From: an uncultured Prevotellaceae bacterium
Lineage (GTDB): Bacteria > Bacteroidota > Bacteroidia > Bacteroidales > Bacteroidaceae
Assembly (NCBI GenBank): GCA_902776475.1
Contig: CACYQD010000007.1
Location: forward strand, 50,553 to 114,552
Reading direction: 5' to 3'
DNA length: 64,000 bases
This document shows positions 54,746 to 63,220 of this stretch, one piece after another; position 1 is the first letter of the stretch, and each line of letters opens with the position of its first letter. The notes below the pieces were generated by a model. It was given only the letters and a program-made list of their open reading frames with translations, was not told the DNA's origin and did not search any database. The position numbers and the translations under genes are program-made.

Positions 54746-55829
54746 ACCCTTCGCCCAGTTTCACTTGCACTTCGTTGACAAACTTACGTATCTGTGCTGA
54801 TGAGTCGCCTTTCTTGCAGATCATCAGCACATTTTCGTTTTCCACCACGATAAATCCCTCGAGACCGCTGAAGACGCCGAGCCGGCCTTTGGGCAATTTG
54901 ATGATGCAGTCATGGCAGTCGTCGATCATCACCTCGCTGCCCAACACCACATTGTCGCCCTCTCCCCTGCTCTCCGCCTCGTAGATGGAATGCCACGTGC
55001 CCAGGTCGGCCCATCCGAAACCACAAAGCATCACATAGGCATCATTGGCATTTTCCAGCACCCCGTAGTCTATCGAAAGGTTGGGAAACAGCGAGAAATA
55101 ATCCCACACGAGACGAGCCTCCTCGTCGATGCTGTCAATCACCCGTCCGTCAGTCTCTATCTGCCGGAAAGGAGCCGGCATGATCTCCTTGCAATGCTTG
55201 AGCAGATGGTGGGCACTGGAAACGAAGATGCCCGTGTTCCACAGAAACTCCCCATTGTCCATAAACATCTGGGCAAAATCACGCTCAGGCTTCTCGGTGA
55301 AAGACTTCACGCTAAACATGTTGGTACCACACGAGTCACCCATCTGCACATAGCCGTAACCCGGCTCTGGCCTGGTCGGACGGATACCCATGGCGATGAT
55401 ACCATCGTGGTGGGAGACAAACTCCAGCGCTTCAGCCACATCGCGGTCGAATTCCTCTTGGCGCAAGATGGCCTGATCGGAAGGCGAGATGATCACGTTG
55501 GCCTCCGGACAGGCCTTCAGGATACGGTAACAGCCCCAGGCAACACTGGGTGCGGTATTTCGGTTGATTGGCTCACCGATGAAATTCTCCTCCGGCAACA
55601 TGGGCAACTGAGCCCTTGCTATCGGCTCATAATCATCGTTGGTAGTGACAAATATATTCTCAACGGGAATGGTACGGGCAAAACGGTCGAAAGTCTGCTG
55701 GAGCAGTGTTCGCCCCACGCCAAAGAGGTCAACAAACTGTTTGGGATGACTCTTCCTGCTTGTGGGCCATAGTCTTCTTCCGACTCCTCCTGCCAGGATA
55801 ATGCAGAAATTCTTGGATCCAGTCGGCAT
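54738..55829 (-). CDS. manC: Mannose-1-phosphate guanylyltransferase
   Basis: Makes GDP-mannose from mannose-1-phosphate and GTP, feeding surface glycans and lipopolysaccharide. A 363-residue protein with the nucleotidyltransferase start ILAGGVGRRLWPTSRKSHPKQF, GEPINRNTAPSV, ISPSDQ, FTEKPE, NTGIF and GFGWADLGTW. It lacks the C-terminal isomerase domain of bifunctional ManC. The start at 55829 (MPTGSKNFC) is chosen; an upstream ATG at 55889 would add 20 unrelated residues. No glycan genes adjoin it. Confidence 0.92.
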   Translation of the reverse strand: MPTGSKNFCIILAGGVGRRLWPTSRKSHPKQFVDLFGVGRTLLQQTFDRFARTIPVENIFVTTNDDYEPIARAQLPMLPEENFIGEPINRNTAPSVAWGCYRILKACPEANVIISPSDQAILRQEEFDRDVAEALEFVSHHDGIIAMGIRPTRPEPGYGYVQMGDSCGTNMFSVKSFTEKPERDFAQMFMDNGEFLWNTGIFVSSAHHLLKHCKEIMPAPFRQIETDGRVIDSIDEEARLVWDYFSLFPNLSIDYGVLENANDAYVMLCGFGWADLGTWHSIYEAESRGEGDNVVLGSEVMIDDCHDCIIKLPKGRLGVFSGLEGFIVVENENVLMICKKGDSSAQIRKFVNEVQVKLGEGFI

Positions 55830-55915
55830 AATTTCGATTTTAGGTTTAAATAAACAATTGTATATACAACTAACAAACGCTGAAAACAAGTTTTTAGTGT
55901 TTTTTGGGACAAAAA

Positions 55916-55946
55916 TTTGTCAATTCAGAATTTATGTGTAACTTTG
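55916..55946 (+). promoter_or_regulatory. tRNA-Leu promoter
   Basis: TTTG (55916-55919), 19-bp spacer, TAACTTTG (55939-55946), 13 bp before the mature tRNA 5' end. Confidence 0.75.
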
Positions 55947-55959
55947 CACCGCTTTTGAA

Positions 55960-56041
55960 GCCCAGATGGCGGAATCGGTAGACGCGCTGGTCTCAAACAC
56001 CAGTGGGGCAACCCGTGCCGGTTCGACCCCGGCTCTGGGTA
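55960..56041 (+). tRNA. tRNA-Leu (CAA)
   Basis: Class II tRNA with long variable arm: acceptor GCCCAGA/TCTGGGT, anticodon stem CTGGT/ACCAG with loop CTCAAAC (anticodon CAA, reading TTG), and T-arm GCCGGTTCGACCCCGGC. CCA is not encoded. A mobilizable element follows directly. Confidence 0.95.
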
Positions 56042-56048
56042 CCGCAAG

Positions 56049-56082
56049 CACCTTGTAAGTCGTTGATTTACAAGGTGTTTTT
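56049..56082 (+). terminator. tRNA-Leu terminator, possible att region
   Basis: CACCTTGTAA/TTACAAGGTG 10-bp stem with GTCGTTGAT loop and T5. Its centre matches the tRNA-Arg terminator except for one base. Elements that enter the 3' side of tRNA genes often use such a sequence; the second copy needed to prove it would lie beyond 64000. Confidence 0.8.
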
Positions 56083-56276
56083 ATTTACCGGGGTGTTAAA
56101 AAGGTGTTAATTCTACGCAACGAAAAGAAAATACTTTTGTGGCCTTTCTTCCTCCTCTTTTCTTATCCTTGTCTTTGCTTTTCTACAGGCCGATGTTAAA
56201 ACATGTTGTATTTTTGGCATCACCTCCTACTTTCACTATCTTTGCAATCTACTTTTTCATCTTCATTGGAAAATAT

Positions 56277-57020
56277 ATGAAATCAAGAAATATTGGAATC
56301 GTCTCATCGTTGATTGCATACATCTTGCTATCTCTGGCTATTCTCTCAAGTTGTGAGGAATACCCTAATACTAAAGTGTATGAGGGGCAAACGCTGAAAA
56401 GATATTTGACAGTTCAAAGCAACAGAACCTATATAACCAATAAGAATGAAAAAGTAGGGTGGAATGACACATTGTCGATATATGTAGACCACAAGGATAA
56501 GGCAATCTTGGCAAACGACTTTCCTGTAAACGAAAGGAAACGTGATGAAGGAGATGAGACGGTTGAGTTTCTTCCCGGCTTCAGGGAAGACTATGAGTAT
56601 CATTATGATTCGGATGGCCATTTAACAAGTGCAATAACACCTTATAGTAAAGATACACCTGAATTTAAGTATATTTGGAAAGACAGTCTTGTAACTGATG
56701 TCATAGTCACAGGTGATTATTATGGAAATACACAACATAAACACATAGTATATGACATGACCGTCAATTCTCCCCGTTCTGGAATTGCTCTGTTTATGAG
56801 TCTTTTTGATGCGAGCATACTGATGGCAAAGTATCTTACAGGGGAAATAGGAGGATATGTTCCATCCCATCCTATAGCCAAGATATATGTATATAATGAT
56901 AAATATAAAAATGATACACTGACTTTTACAAATGAATTTGATAGCAAAAATCGTCTTACGGCATATACTGTCAAATCTTACACCACAAATGTCAGCAGGC
57001 ATTTTGATTACCCTGATTAG
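56277..57020 (+). CDS. Putative lipoprotein of unknown function (element-borne)
   Basis: A 247-residue protein with signal MKSRNIGIVSSLIAYILLSLAILSSC, Cys26 as lipidation site, followed by EEYPNTKVYEG. The rest is beta-rich with Tyr-, Asp- and Lys-containing strands (FKYIWKDSLVTDVIVTGDYYGN). The codon use is AT-rich compared with neighbours. The start at 56277 gives the lipobox; an in-frame ATG at 56139 would add 46 unlikely hydrophobic residues. I do not recognise a family. It occupies the place next to the tRNA where an integrase is often found. Confidence 0.7.
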   Translation: MKSRNIGIVSSLIAYILLSLAILSSCEEYPNTKVYEGQTLKRYLTVQSNRTYITNKNEKVGWNDTLSIYVDHKDKAILANDFPVNERKRDEGDETVEFLPGFREDYEYHYDSDGHLTSAITPYSKDTPEFKYIWKDSLVTDVIVTGDYYGNTQHKHIVYDMTVNSPRSGIALFMSLFDASILMAKYLTGEIGGYVPSHPIAKIYVYNDKYKNDTLTFTNEFDSKNRLTAYTVKSYTTNVSRHFDYPD

Positions 57021-57056
57021 GATAGCTAATCTTCAATAATAATAGGTATTAGGTTT

Positions 57057-58082
57057 ATGGATATTCAGGAACAAGCGATCAGTAAGAAACAGCAGATGAT
57101 GGACTTCTGCGTGGGAAAGGCATTGGAGATACTCAAAGAGTCGATAGAAACGAGAGCGGAACACTTATCCGATGACAAAATGGACGAGGTGGAACAGAAG
57201 GAGTATGACCGAGCCATGGAAGAATTGACTCAGACATACGTCCGTTTCCCTGCTGTCCAACATATCAAGGATTATTTGCATCTACCCGACTATATCTGGC
57301 AGAGCGATTTCTTGGAGAATTTGACCATGGAACAGAAACGGAAATGGTATCACCAGCCGATAATGGGCAATTATTCCGATTTCTGCAATGACAACACGTC
57401 CTTCGATGATGATTGTCCCTTATTCTCCGCCATATATAAAGTGGTTGTGAACGAGAAATATGCCCAATACTTGTTGGAGAGAATGGGACAAAGGAATGAA
57501 CTCAGACAGTTCCGTGAGAAAAGGAGGAGAAAGAAAGAGACCGAGAAGATATTGGCGGAAGTGGATGCCATCATATCCGATATGGAAGAGAAGTTGAGCG
57601 TGAGGCAGGCCGAAGTGCAAAGAAGAGAAGACGCGGCCTTGCGTAGCGTGGAAGAGGTAGAACATCCGTCAGAAAAGCCCATTGAAATACCCACGGAAGA
57701 AACCAATCCGTTCAATCACAAATTCACGGAAAGCCAGATAGCCTTCCTTGCAGAGGTGGTCAATAAAGTCCATTTGTTTTGGGGTAAGGACGTGACCGAG
57801 GAAGAAATGAGAGCCATCTTCGACTGCAAGGTGAAGGTGCCGCTCAAATCAAAGAACAACCGTTTGCTTGCCCAATTCTTCAGCCAATTGAGTTACCGAG
57901 AATACATCACCGAGTCGTGGCAGTCGGTTGTCGCCAAACATAAGTTGTTTATTTCATCCCGAAAGGATGATTACATCAATCAGTCCGACCTCTCCTCTGC
58001 TTGTAATCATTTGAATAATAGCCAACAAAGCGGAAATTACTTGAAAATCAGCAACTACATCCAACAACTGAAAAAACAGTAA
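57057..58082 (+). CDS. Unknown protein of the mobilizable element, charged coiled-coil centre
   Basis: A 341-residue soluble protein. The first 150 residues are helical and acidic; residues about 150-200 form a highly charged coiled coil (RRRKKETEKILAEVDAIISDMEEKLS); then a linker with EKPIEIPTEE and a C-terminal helical domain (about 225-341, with SQLSYREYITESWQSVVAKHKLF). The C-terminal part looks like a small regulatory or DNA-binding module seen in Bacteroidales elements, but I cannot name it. A hairpin follows it. Confidence 0.65.
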   Translation: MDIQEQAISKKQQMMDFCVGKALEILKESIETRAEHLSDDKMDEVEQKEYDRAMEELTQTYVRFPAVQHIKDYLHLPDYIWQSDFLENLTMEQKRKWYHQPIMGNYSDFCNDNTSFDDDCPLFSAIYKVVVNEKYAQYLLERMGQRNELRQFREKRRRKKETEKILAEVDAIISDMEEKLSVRQAEVQRREDAALRSVEEVEHPSEKPIEIPTEETNPFNHKFTESQIAFLAEVVNKVHLFWGKDVTEEEMRAIFDCKVKVPLKSKNNRLLAQFFSQLSYREYITESWQSVVAKHKLFISSRKDDYINQSDLSSACNHLNNSQQSGNYLKISNYIQQLKKQ

Positions 58083-58108
58083 GCATCGGAACAATTGTAA
58101 AGAAAAAG

Positions 58109-58148
58109 AAAAAGGTTTGAGAGCTGTTTGAGACCTCAAACCTTTTTC
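58109..58148 (+). terminator. Terminator after the unknown gene
   Basis: GAAAAAGG/CCTTTTTC 8-bp outer stem, one-base bulge, then TTGAG/CTCAA; the T-rich outer arm is followed by TTG. It ends before the HTH promoter. Confidence 0.7.
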
Positions 58149-58171
58149 TTGACCTCTCAAACTTAGAAAAA

Positions 58172-58179
58172 TACCTTTG
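58172..58179 (+). promoter_or_regulatory. -7 element of the replication/mobilization operon
   Basis: TACCTTTG with CTTG 20 bp upstream, 62 bp before the HTH gene ATG. Confidence 0.55.
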
Positions 58180-58240
58180 CACTCGAATTCAAAATTCGGA
58201 GGGCATGCACTCCTATTGTCTAATTTCTAAGTTTTTTAAA

Positions 58241-58525
58241 ATGGAAACAAAAAAAAGCATTGAGGAAAGGATTGAGGAACTTGAAAACCTCATTTACCTT
58301 TCAAAGAACGTGCTGAGTTTCGAGGAAGCCAGCAGGTTTCTCAACCTGTCGAAGAGCTACCTTTATAAGCTCACCTCGGCAGGAGTGATTCCCCATTACA
58401 AGCCCCAGGGAAAGATGATCTACTTCGAGAAGACCGCCTTGGAAGAGTGGCTCCGGCAGAACCCGGTGAAGACTCAGGAACAGATTGCGCAGGAAGCGCA
58501 GAGGTACCTCTTAACCCACAAGTGA
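58241..58525 (+). CDS. Helix-turn-helix (excisionase-like) protein
   Basis: A 94-residue protein: short coiled N-terminus (SIEERIEELENLIYLSKN), then a MerR-like winged HTH (LSFEEASRFLNLSKSYLYKLTSAGVIPHYKPQGKMIYFEKTALEEWL split by the recognition helix). Such proteins act as excisionases or repressors in Bacteroidales mobilizable elements. The start at 58241 (METKKSIEER) is used; 12 upstream codons from 58205 belong to the leader. The RepA-like gene starts 4 bp after. Confidence 0.88.
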   Translation: METKKSIEERIEELENLIYLSKNVLSFEEASRFLNLSKSYLYKLTSAGVIPHYKPQGKMIYFEKTALEEWLRQNPVKTQEQIAQEAQRYLLTHK

Positions 58526-58529
58526 TGCC

Positions 58530-59669
58530 ATGGAGACGCAACATTCCAATAGCCCCATTAGGGAGCAGATGACCCGTGAGGAATTCCGGGTCATCTGGCA
58601 GTCCATTCATTTGAAAACGACCGATGAGTATGCCGTGCCACCCGAAATACTTCGGGTGAACGGCTCCACCATCGGGACTCTTGGCAACTTTAGTGCATCA
58701 ACCGGAAAGGCAAAGAGCAAGAAAACCTTCAATGTCTCTGCCATCGTGGCAGCGGCACTCAGTAACAAGGAGGTACTTTGCTATTCTGCTTCTTTTCCTG
58801 ATGACAAGCGCAAGGTACTTTACATCGACACCGAGCAAAGCAAGTACCATTGTCAGAAGGTGATGAAACGCATCCTTCGTTTAGCCGGTTTACCCGAGCA
58901 GCAAGAAAACCCAAATCTGCTGTTTGTCGCCATGCGGGAATTGCCTCCAGAGAAGCGGCGCGCGGTTATCGACTTCATGCTCTCCAATATCAAAGGATTG
59001 GGTTTGGTCATCATCGATGGAGTCCGCGACCTGATGTACGACATCAACAATCCTACGGAGTCCACCGAGATCATCAATCTGCTAATGCGATGGTCGAGCA
59101 GTTTCAACTTGCATATCCATACCGTGCTGCACTTGAACAAAGGTGATGACAACACCCGTGGACATATCGGCACCGAACTGAACAACAAGGCTGAAACCGT
59201 GTTGCAAGTGACCAAAAGCCTGTTGGATGCCAACGTCAGCGAGGTAAAGGCAATGCATATCCGTGACAAGGATTTTGAGCCATTTGCCTTCCGCATCAAT
59301 GAAGAGTCACTGCCTGAACTGGTTGTCGACTATGAATGTCAGAAGAAACCGGAACGTGTCGCATTGACCGATCTCCCCGACAATAAACATAGTGAGGCTC
59401 TTGCCGCCGCATTTAATAAAGGAGGCATCCAAGGTTACAACAACCTGATTGAAGCGCTGAAACGTGGCTATGCCTCCATTGGTTATGAACGAGGCCGTAA
59501 CACACTGGTTTCTCTCGCAAAATGGCTGATGTCGCGCAACCTCATTGTCAAACATGATAAGACGTACAGTTTGGCACAGGGCATATCTAAGGAGAACCAA
59601 CATAAACCAGACCCTCAAAACCTCTTTGGCGATGAGCTTGGAATCAATAAATTCAACCATCAAAAGTAA
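58530..59669 (+). CDS. RepA-like AAA-type ATPase of the mobilizable element
   Basis: A 379-residue RecA/RepA-fold ATPase, probably the element's replicative helicase or initiator partner. The nucleotide loop is degenerate: GNFSASTGKAKSKKT (52-66) keeps GK and KT but not the strict GxxxxGKT spacing; a Walker B strand GLVIIDGVRDL is near 157. C-terminal part (about 290-379) includes a winged-helix-like region (GGIQGYNNLIEALKRGYASIG). Relatives lie between an HTH gene and a primase in Bacteroidales elements. Confidence 0.82.
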   Translation: METQHSNSPIREQMTREEFRVIWQSIHLKTTDEYAVPPEILRVNGSTIGTLGNFSASTGKAKSKKTFNVSAIVAAALSNKEVLCYSASFPDDKRKVLYIDTEQSKYHCQKVMKRILRLAGLPEQQENPNLLFVAMRELPPEKRRAVIDFMLSNIKGLGLVIIDGVRDLMYDINNPTESTEIINLLMRWSSSFNLHIHTVLHLNKGDDNTRGHIGTELNNKAETVLQVTKSLLDANVSEVKAMHIRDKDFEPFAFRINEESLPELVVDYECQKKPERVALTDLPDNKHSEALAAAFNKGGIQGYNNLIEALKRGYASIGYERGRNTLVSLAKWLMSRNLIVKHDKTYSLAQGISKENQHKPDPQNLFGDELGINKFNHQK

Positions 59670-59675
59670 AAAATT

Positions 59676-60761
59676 ATGCATAGTATAATTCTTAGCAAAA
59701 AGTTGGTCGATGACCATGTGTCGGTCAGCGACTACCTGATAGGCATGGGTGCCATGTTCTTTGAACAGACAGGCAATATGCGAAAATTCATATCGTTCCA
59801 GCCTGGCGGAAGCGAGCCCGACCGCATCGTCTTTGTCAATATGGATAGGAACGAGTGGACATGCACCAACCCAGACATGGGAGGCAAGGTCACCGACCTC
59901 GCAGAGCATTTCTTTTCCCTTCCGTCAAATGATGATATGCTCCAGTCCATCATTGACACGGTGCGCAACGTCTCCATGACGCCGCTATCGAGTACTATCC
60001 AGTTCACGCACTCCAAGGTGCAGGTTCCCGTAGAAGTCAGTCCCATCTTCGATTTCGACCTTCTCCGTCCCATCTACAGTATGGGCATATCAGAGAAAAT
60101 CGCCTATGAAAACTTGAAGCAAGGCACCTACATTGGCATCAAGGATGGCAAGGAACACCACGTGCTGCTGTTCCCCAATGGTCAGGGTGGCTATTACAGT
60201 TTGGAAGGTGACAAGTGGCACACCATAGGAGATGAGGGCATTACTATCATCGGTCCTAAAAGAGACACCCAGATGCTTTGCGTGTTCACCAACCCTCTCG
60301 ATTTCCTTGCCCTGAAGCAAATGAGGCAGACTCTCGGCATGGAGCCGTTTTTCGCCAACGACCGCTTCCTCGTCATCAACGGACAGAGGAACATGGACGA
60401 GGCACTCCGTCACATCCATGCCAACAGTGGGTATTACAACGTCTGTTGCTTTGTCCCCAACAATGAAGGGGGCAAGGCAGATTATGAGAAATTTGTTGAC
60501 ATCTGTCAGGGCAGTGCCATCAATTCCTCCAGACTGTATAAAGGTCATATGTCTTTTGCCGACTCCCTTGATGCCAACCTCCGTATGACAAGGAATCGGT
60601 TGGAGAAATGCCTGAATCCACAGCAAACGATAGTCGCCAATCCCAACAAGCAGGTTCAAAAGACTCCGCTTGAAACGACATCGAAACGAAAACCCAAAGT
60701 CGTCAAGACTGTCGAAGTGACCTTGGATGAGGAGGCTACAAGGAGAGGCTTCCGACTATAG
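59676..60761 (+). CDS. Primase-like protein with Toprim-type domain
   Basis: A 361-residue protein. The N-terminal region (about 20-85) has the CHC2-like folding pattern (FISFQPGGSEPDRIVFVNMDRNEWTCTNPDMGGKVTDLAEHF) but only one cysteine, so no zinc site. The middle (about 200-280) resembles a Toprim fold (MLCVFTNPLDFLALKQM, VCCFVPNNEGGKADYEKF). It probably primes element DNA after transfer. It starts 6 bp after the ATPase gene. Ends in a Lys/Arg-rich tail. Confidence 0.72.
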   Translation: MHSIILSKKLVDDHVSVSDYLIGMGAMFFEQTGNMRKFISFQPGGSEPDRIVFVNMDRNEWTCTNPDMGGKVTDLAEHFFSLPSNDDMLQSIIDTVRNVSMTPLSSTIQFTHSKVQVPVEVSPIFDFDLLRPIYSMGISEKIAYENLKQGTYIGIKDGKEHHVLLFPNGQGGYYSLEGDKWHTIGDEGITIIGPKRDTQMLCVFTNPLDFLALKQMRQTLGMEPFFANDRFLVINGQRNMDEALRHIHANSGYYNVCCFVPNNEGGKADYEKFVDICQGSAINSSRLYKGHMSFADSLDANLRMTRNRLEKCLNPQQTIVANPNKQVQKTPLETTSKRKPKVVKTVEVTLDEEATRRGFRL

Positions 60762-60886
60762 GGAACAAAGATCTCCTTAAAGGAATGTCTGAATGACGAG
60801 TCAATGTGCCGCAGATTTTCAGCAACGGCAAGAGGTGTCTGCGTTGCACATTTTCGCTCCACTCAATGTCCACTCCGACACTCTTG

Positions 60887-60905
60887 CAAGGGGGAGGCCC
60901 CCTTG
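60887..60905 (+). other. Candidate oriT core hairpin
   Basis: Perfect CAAGGGGG/CCCCCTTG palindrome with AGG loop, followed by ACCCCACAGTGC, in the 190-bp gap just upstream of the relaxase gene. Direct repeats GTGCTC (60914 and 60923) follow. The gap has no gene. Location and hairpin are typical of oriT in mobilizable elements; the nick site is not proven. Confidence 0.5.
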
Positions 60906-60951
60906 ACCCCACAGTGCTCGCTGTGCTCACTTTTTCTCATAATTATCAAAA

Positions 60952-62031
60952 ATGATAGCGAAGGTTAACTCCACTTCCCACATCACCCGGGCGGTGATGT
61001 ATGGACAGGACGAGCGGAAGGGAGGCGAAGTCCTCCTCTTCCAGCACGTCGATATGACGGTCTCCCCAGAGGAGCAGGCCGCCGACCTCAATGCCATGTC
61101 CAAGCCATCCTTCAAGGTGAAGGCTTACAATATCATCCTGTCGTTCGATGACGAGGACACTGAAAAAATCAGACAGATGGAAGAAAGACGTAGGTACAGG
61201 TTCGAGCGCGAGATCATCAAAGCATTCATCGCTGAGATGGAGAAACGCGGTACCAACATTACCGACTGTCCCTTCGTGGTGGCTCGTCACGGCAACACCG
61301 ACAATGAGCACTTCCACATGACGGTGCTCACCACTACTGTCGGTGGCGAGCACATACACGACAGTTACATCAAGAAGAACGCCATCCGTTCTGCCGCTAA
61401 AATTTCGGAGGACTTCGGGCTGAGGGCTGCGCCCAAAGCATTGAGGAATGAGATTGCCCATCAGGTGGCCACGGGTGAACGTGATGCCAATTTAAAAGGC
61501 ACTCGACGTGTGCGCAACCGTCAGTCGAACACGACAGAGAATATTCAGGATCGTATGCGACGAAGGGAGGCCGTGGAGAAGGCTGAAAGGCGAAAAGCGA
61601 TGCTGAAACGGAACATCGAACGGATAGCCCGCGAGTCCACTGCTGCCAACTTCGCCGAAAAGTTGAAATCCGAGGGAATGACTCTTTGCCAGTTGCCAAA
61701 AGGATGGGGCGTGACTGTCACCCTTGAAGAAGACAAGGAGCGCACTTACACCTTTGCCCAATTGGACGTGGACAATGACATGGTCACTCCACTGTTGGTG
61801 ATTCCTCCAAAGGAAAAGAAGGAGCCTTCCAACAAGCGCAAGGTGTCAGAAAGGAAAAGAACTACTCCTTCCCCCTCTGGTTCCATCACCCATGCCGTAA
61901 AAAAGGCTGGGAGAGTTCTCAATAGTGCAGGGGGGCAGTCAGGCGGTTATTCAAGGGAGGACGAGGTTTCCAAAGGCCGTTATGAGGATTCCGATGAGGA
62001 ATGGCTCAGAAGAGGTGGGCACTCTATGTAA
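60952..62031 (+). CDS. Relaxase / mobilization nuclease (MobA/VirD2 type)
   Basis: A 359-residue relaxase that nicks oriT and pilots the strand. Catalytic centre: HGNTDNEHFHM near residue 114 carries the three-histidine-type motif of MOBP enzymes; N-terminal SHITRAVMYG with a Tyr is the candidate nucleophile region. C-terminal half is basic (RRVRNRQSNTTENIQDRMRRREAVEKAERRKAML). The start at 60952 directly follows the oriT candidate. MobC follows 34 bp later. Confidence 0.88.
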   Translation: MIAKVNSTSHITRAVMYGQDERKGGEVLLFQHVDMTVSPEEQAADLNAMSKPSFKVKAYNIILSFDDEDTEKIRQMEERRRYRFEREIIKAFIAEMEKRGTNITDCPFVVARHGNTDNEHFHMTVLTTTVGGEHIHDSYIKKNAIRSAAKISEDFGLRAAPKALRNEIAHQVATGERDANLKGTRRVRNRQSNTTENIQDRMRRREAVEKAERRKAMLKRNIERIARESTAANFAEKLKSEGMTLCQLPKGWGVTVTLEEDKERTYTFAQLDVDNDMVTPLLVIPPKEKKEPSNKRKVSERKRTTPSPSGSITHAVKKAGRVLNSAGGQSGGYSREDEVSKGRYEDSDEEWLRRGGHSM

Positions 62032-62065
62032 TATCACGATAATCATCTTATAAAAAAAGTAAATA

Positions 62066-62422
62066 ATGGAAAGAAACAATTATCCGCCGGCAGTGGTTCA
62101 TTACCAGTCCGGCAAGAGAAAGGAAAGGCCGCACCGCACGGAATACATCACCTTCCGTGTCACGCCAGCCGAGAAGCAAGCCATTCTCGACGACGCGCTT
62201 AGAAACGGCCACTCGCCGAGCGATTTCTGCCGCTTGCGCTGCCTGAGACAAAAGGTCGCAGATATGAGCGATGAGGCGAGAAGAGAGAGGAGAATTTTTA
62301 TCAATATGGCCAACAATTTGAACCAGATAGCCCGCCACTTCAACACCGAGGGTGTCAATCCTGGGACGGTGGCGGAGTTGGAACAGTTGATGGCTGAAAT
62401 TCATAAACAGAAATCATTATGA
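62066..62422 (+). CDS. mobC: Plasmid mobilization relaxosome protein MobC
   Basis: A 118-residue relaxosome accessory protein with a ribbon-helix-helix-like N-terminus (RTEYITFRVTPAEKQAILDDALRNGHSPSDFCR) and the C-terminal NMANNLNQIARHFNTEG mark typical of MobC. It aids relaxase binding at oriT. It lies downstream of the relaxase gene rather than upstream as in many elements, and overlaps the next gene by 4 bp. Confidence 0.9.
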   Translation: MERNNYPPAVVHYQSGKRKERPHRTEYITFRVTPAEKQAILDDALRNGHSPSDFCRLRCLRQKVADMSDEARRERRIFINMANNLNQIARHFNTEGVNPGTVAELEQLMAEIHKQKSL

Positions 62423-63096
62423 AAAATAACAGAAAACAAATGGACTTTGCAGAGGACATGAGTTTCTCGCAGTCCGCAAGCCACAATCAAGAGACGGGCA
62501 ATAGTGCAATGGACGAACAGTCCGAAATCACCAAGGAGCTGCTGGAAACGGCCAAGAACCTGGAGAAGAATGCTAATATTGTGTCAAGTGCTGCCGACGG
62601 CATAGGTCGATACCTTCTCAACGAGGATGGTACCATCCGGGATTTCACCAACTATGAGTTGATGAAGGGAATGCACGAAATGCTGAAAAAAGGAATTGTA
62701 GATATGAGACAGAGCACGGTGACCATTCAAAAGACAATTGAAAATACACCCACCGAAATGACTGCCCATTTCGACAAGGATGATGTGTCGCGGTTGGAAA
62801 AACTGCTTAAATACTTCAAGTGGGAGCGGGTCTTCCTGTGGATTTATATTGCTGGTACTGCTTTTATCATGGGCACATGCACAGTCAAGTCTTGCTCTCT
62901 GGATAAGAGGGAGACCGAACTGAGGCAATGGTACGATGCCAACCACGAGACCGCCAACTTCGGGCGTTTCATACGGATGCAAGAACCCGAGCGGTGGGAT
63001 TACTGGCACAAGCAATGGCGCAGTGATCCACAGATGATGGAGGATATGTATGATACCCACCTGATGAAGGGATGGGAAAGCAAATTCAAGAAGTGA
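62419..63096 (+). CDS. Mobilization-associated membrane protein
   Basis: A 225-residue protein with a helical acidic N-terminal part (EITKELLETAKNLEKNANIVSSAADGI), a single transmembrane helix at about 136-155 (RVFLWIYIAGTAFIMGTCTV) and a C-terminal domain with MQEPERWDYWHKQW. The overlap with mobC (ATGA) and the shared terminator indicate a role in transfer, perhaps linking the relaxosome to the membrane. I cannot assign a family with confidence. Confidence 0.7.
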   Translation: MKNNRKQMDFAEDMSFSQSASHNQETGNSAMDEQSEITKELLETAKNLEKNANIVSSAADGIGRYLLNEDGTIRDFTNYELMKGMHEMLKKGIVDMRQSTVTIQKTIENTPTEMTAHFDKDDVSRLEKLLKYFKWERVFLWIYIAGTAFIMGTCTVKSCSLDKRETELRQWYDANHETANFGRFIRMQEPERWDYWHKQWRSDPQMMEDMYDTHLMKGWESKFKK

Positions 63097-63116
63097 CCTT
63101 GCTACTTGATGTTAAA

Positions 63117-63149
63117 AAGCCCAACTGATAATGCGAATCAGTTGGGCTT
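63117..63149 (+). terminator. Terminator after the mobilization operon
   Basis: Perfect 13-bp stem AAGCCCAACTGAT/ATCAGTTGGGCTT with AATGCGA loop; no long T run on the plus strand, so strength is uncertain. It also faces the convergent gene ending at 63221. Confidence 0.75.
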
Positions 63150-63220
63150 ATAAGGAATAATCTAACCATCTAATGCATAAGATTCTATATCATTATTCAT
63201 TTTCATGTTTATCTTTTTGG

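Noticed and set aside
56139-56276. 46-residue N-terminal extension of the element lipoprotein
   Set aside because: The segment covers a TATCTTTG promoter box and is hydrophobic in a non-signal manner; the lipobox fits the start at 56277.
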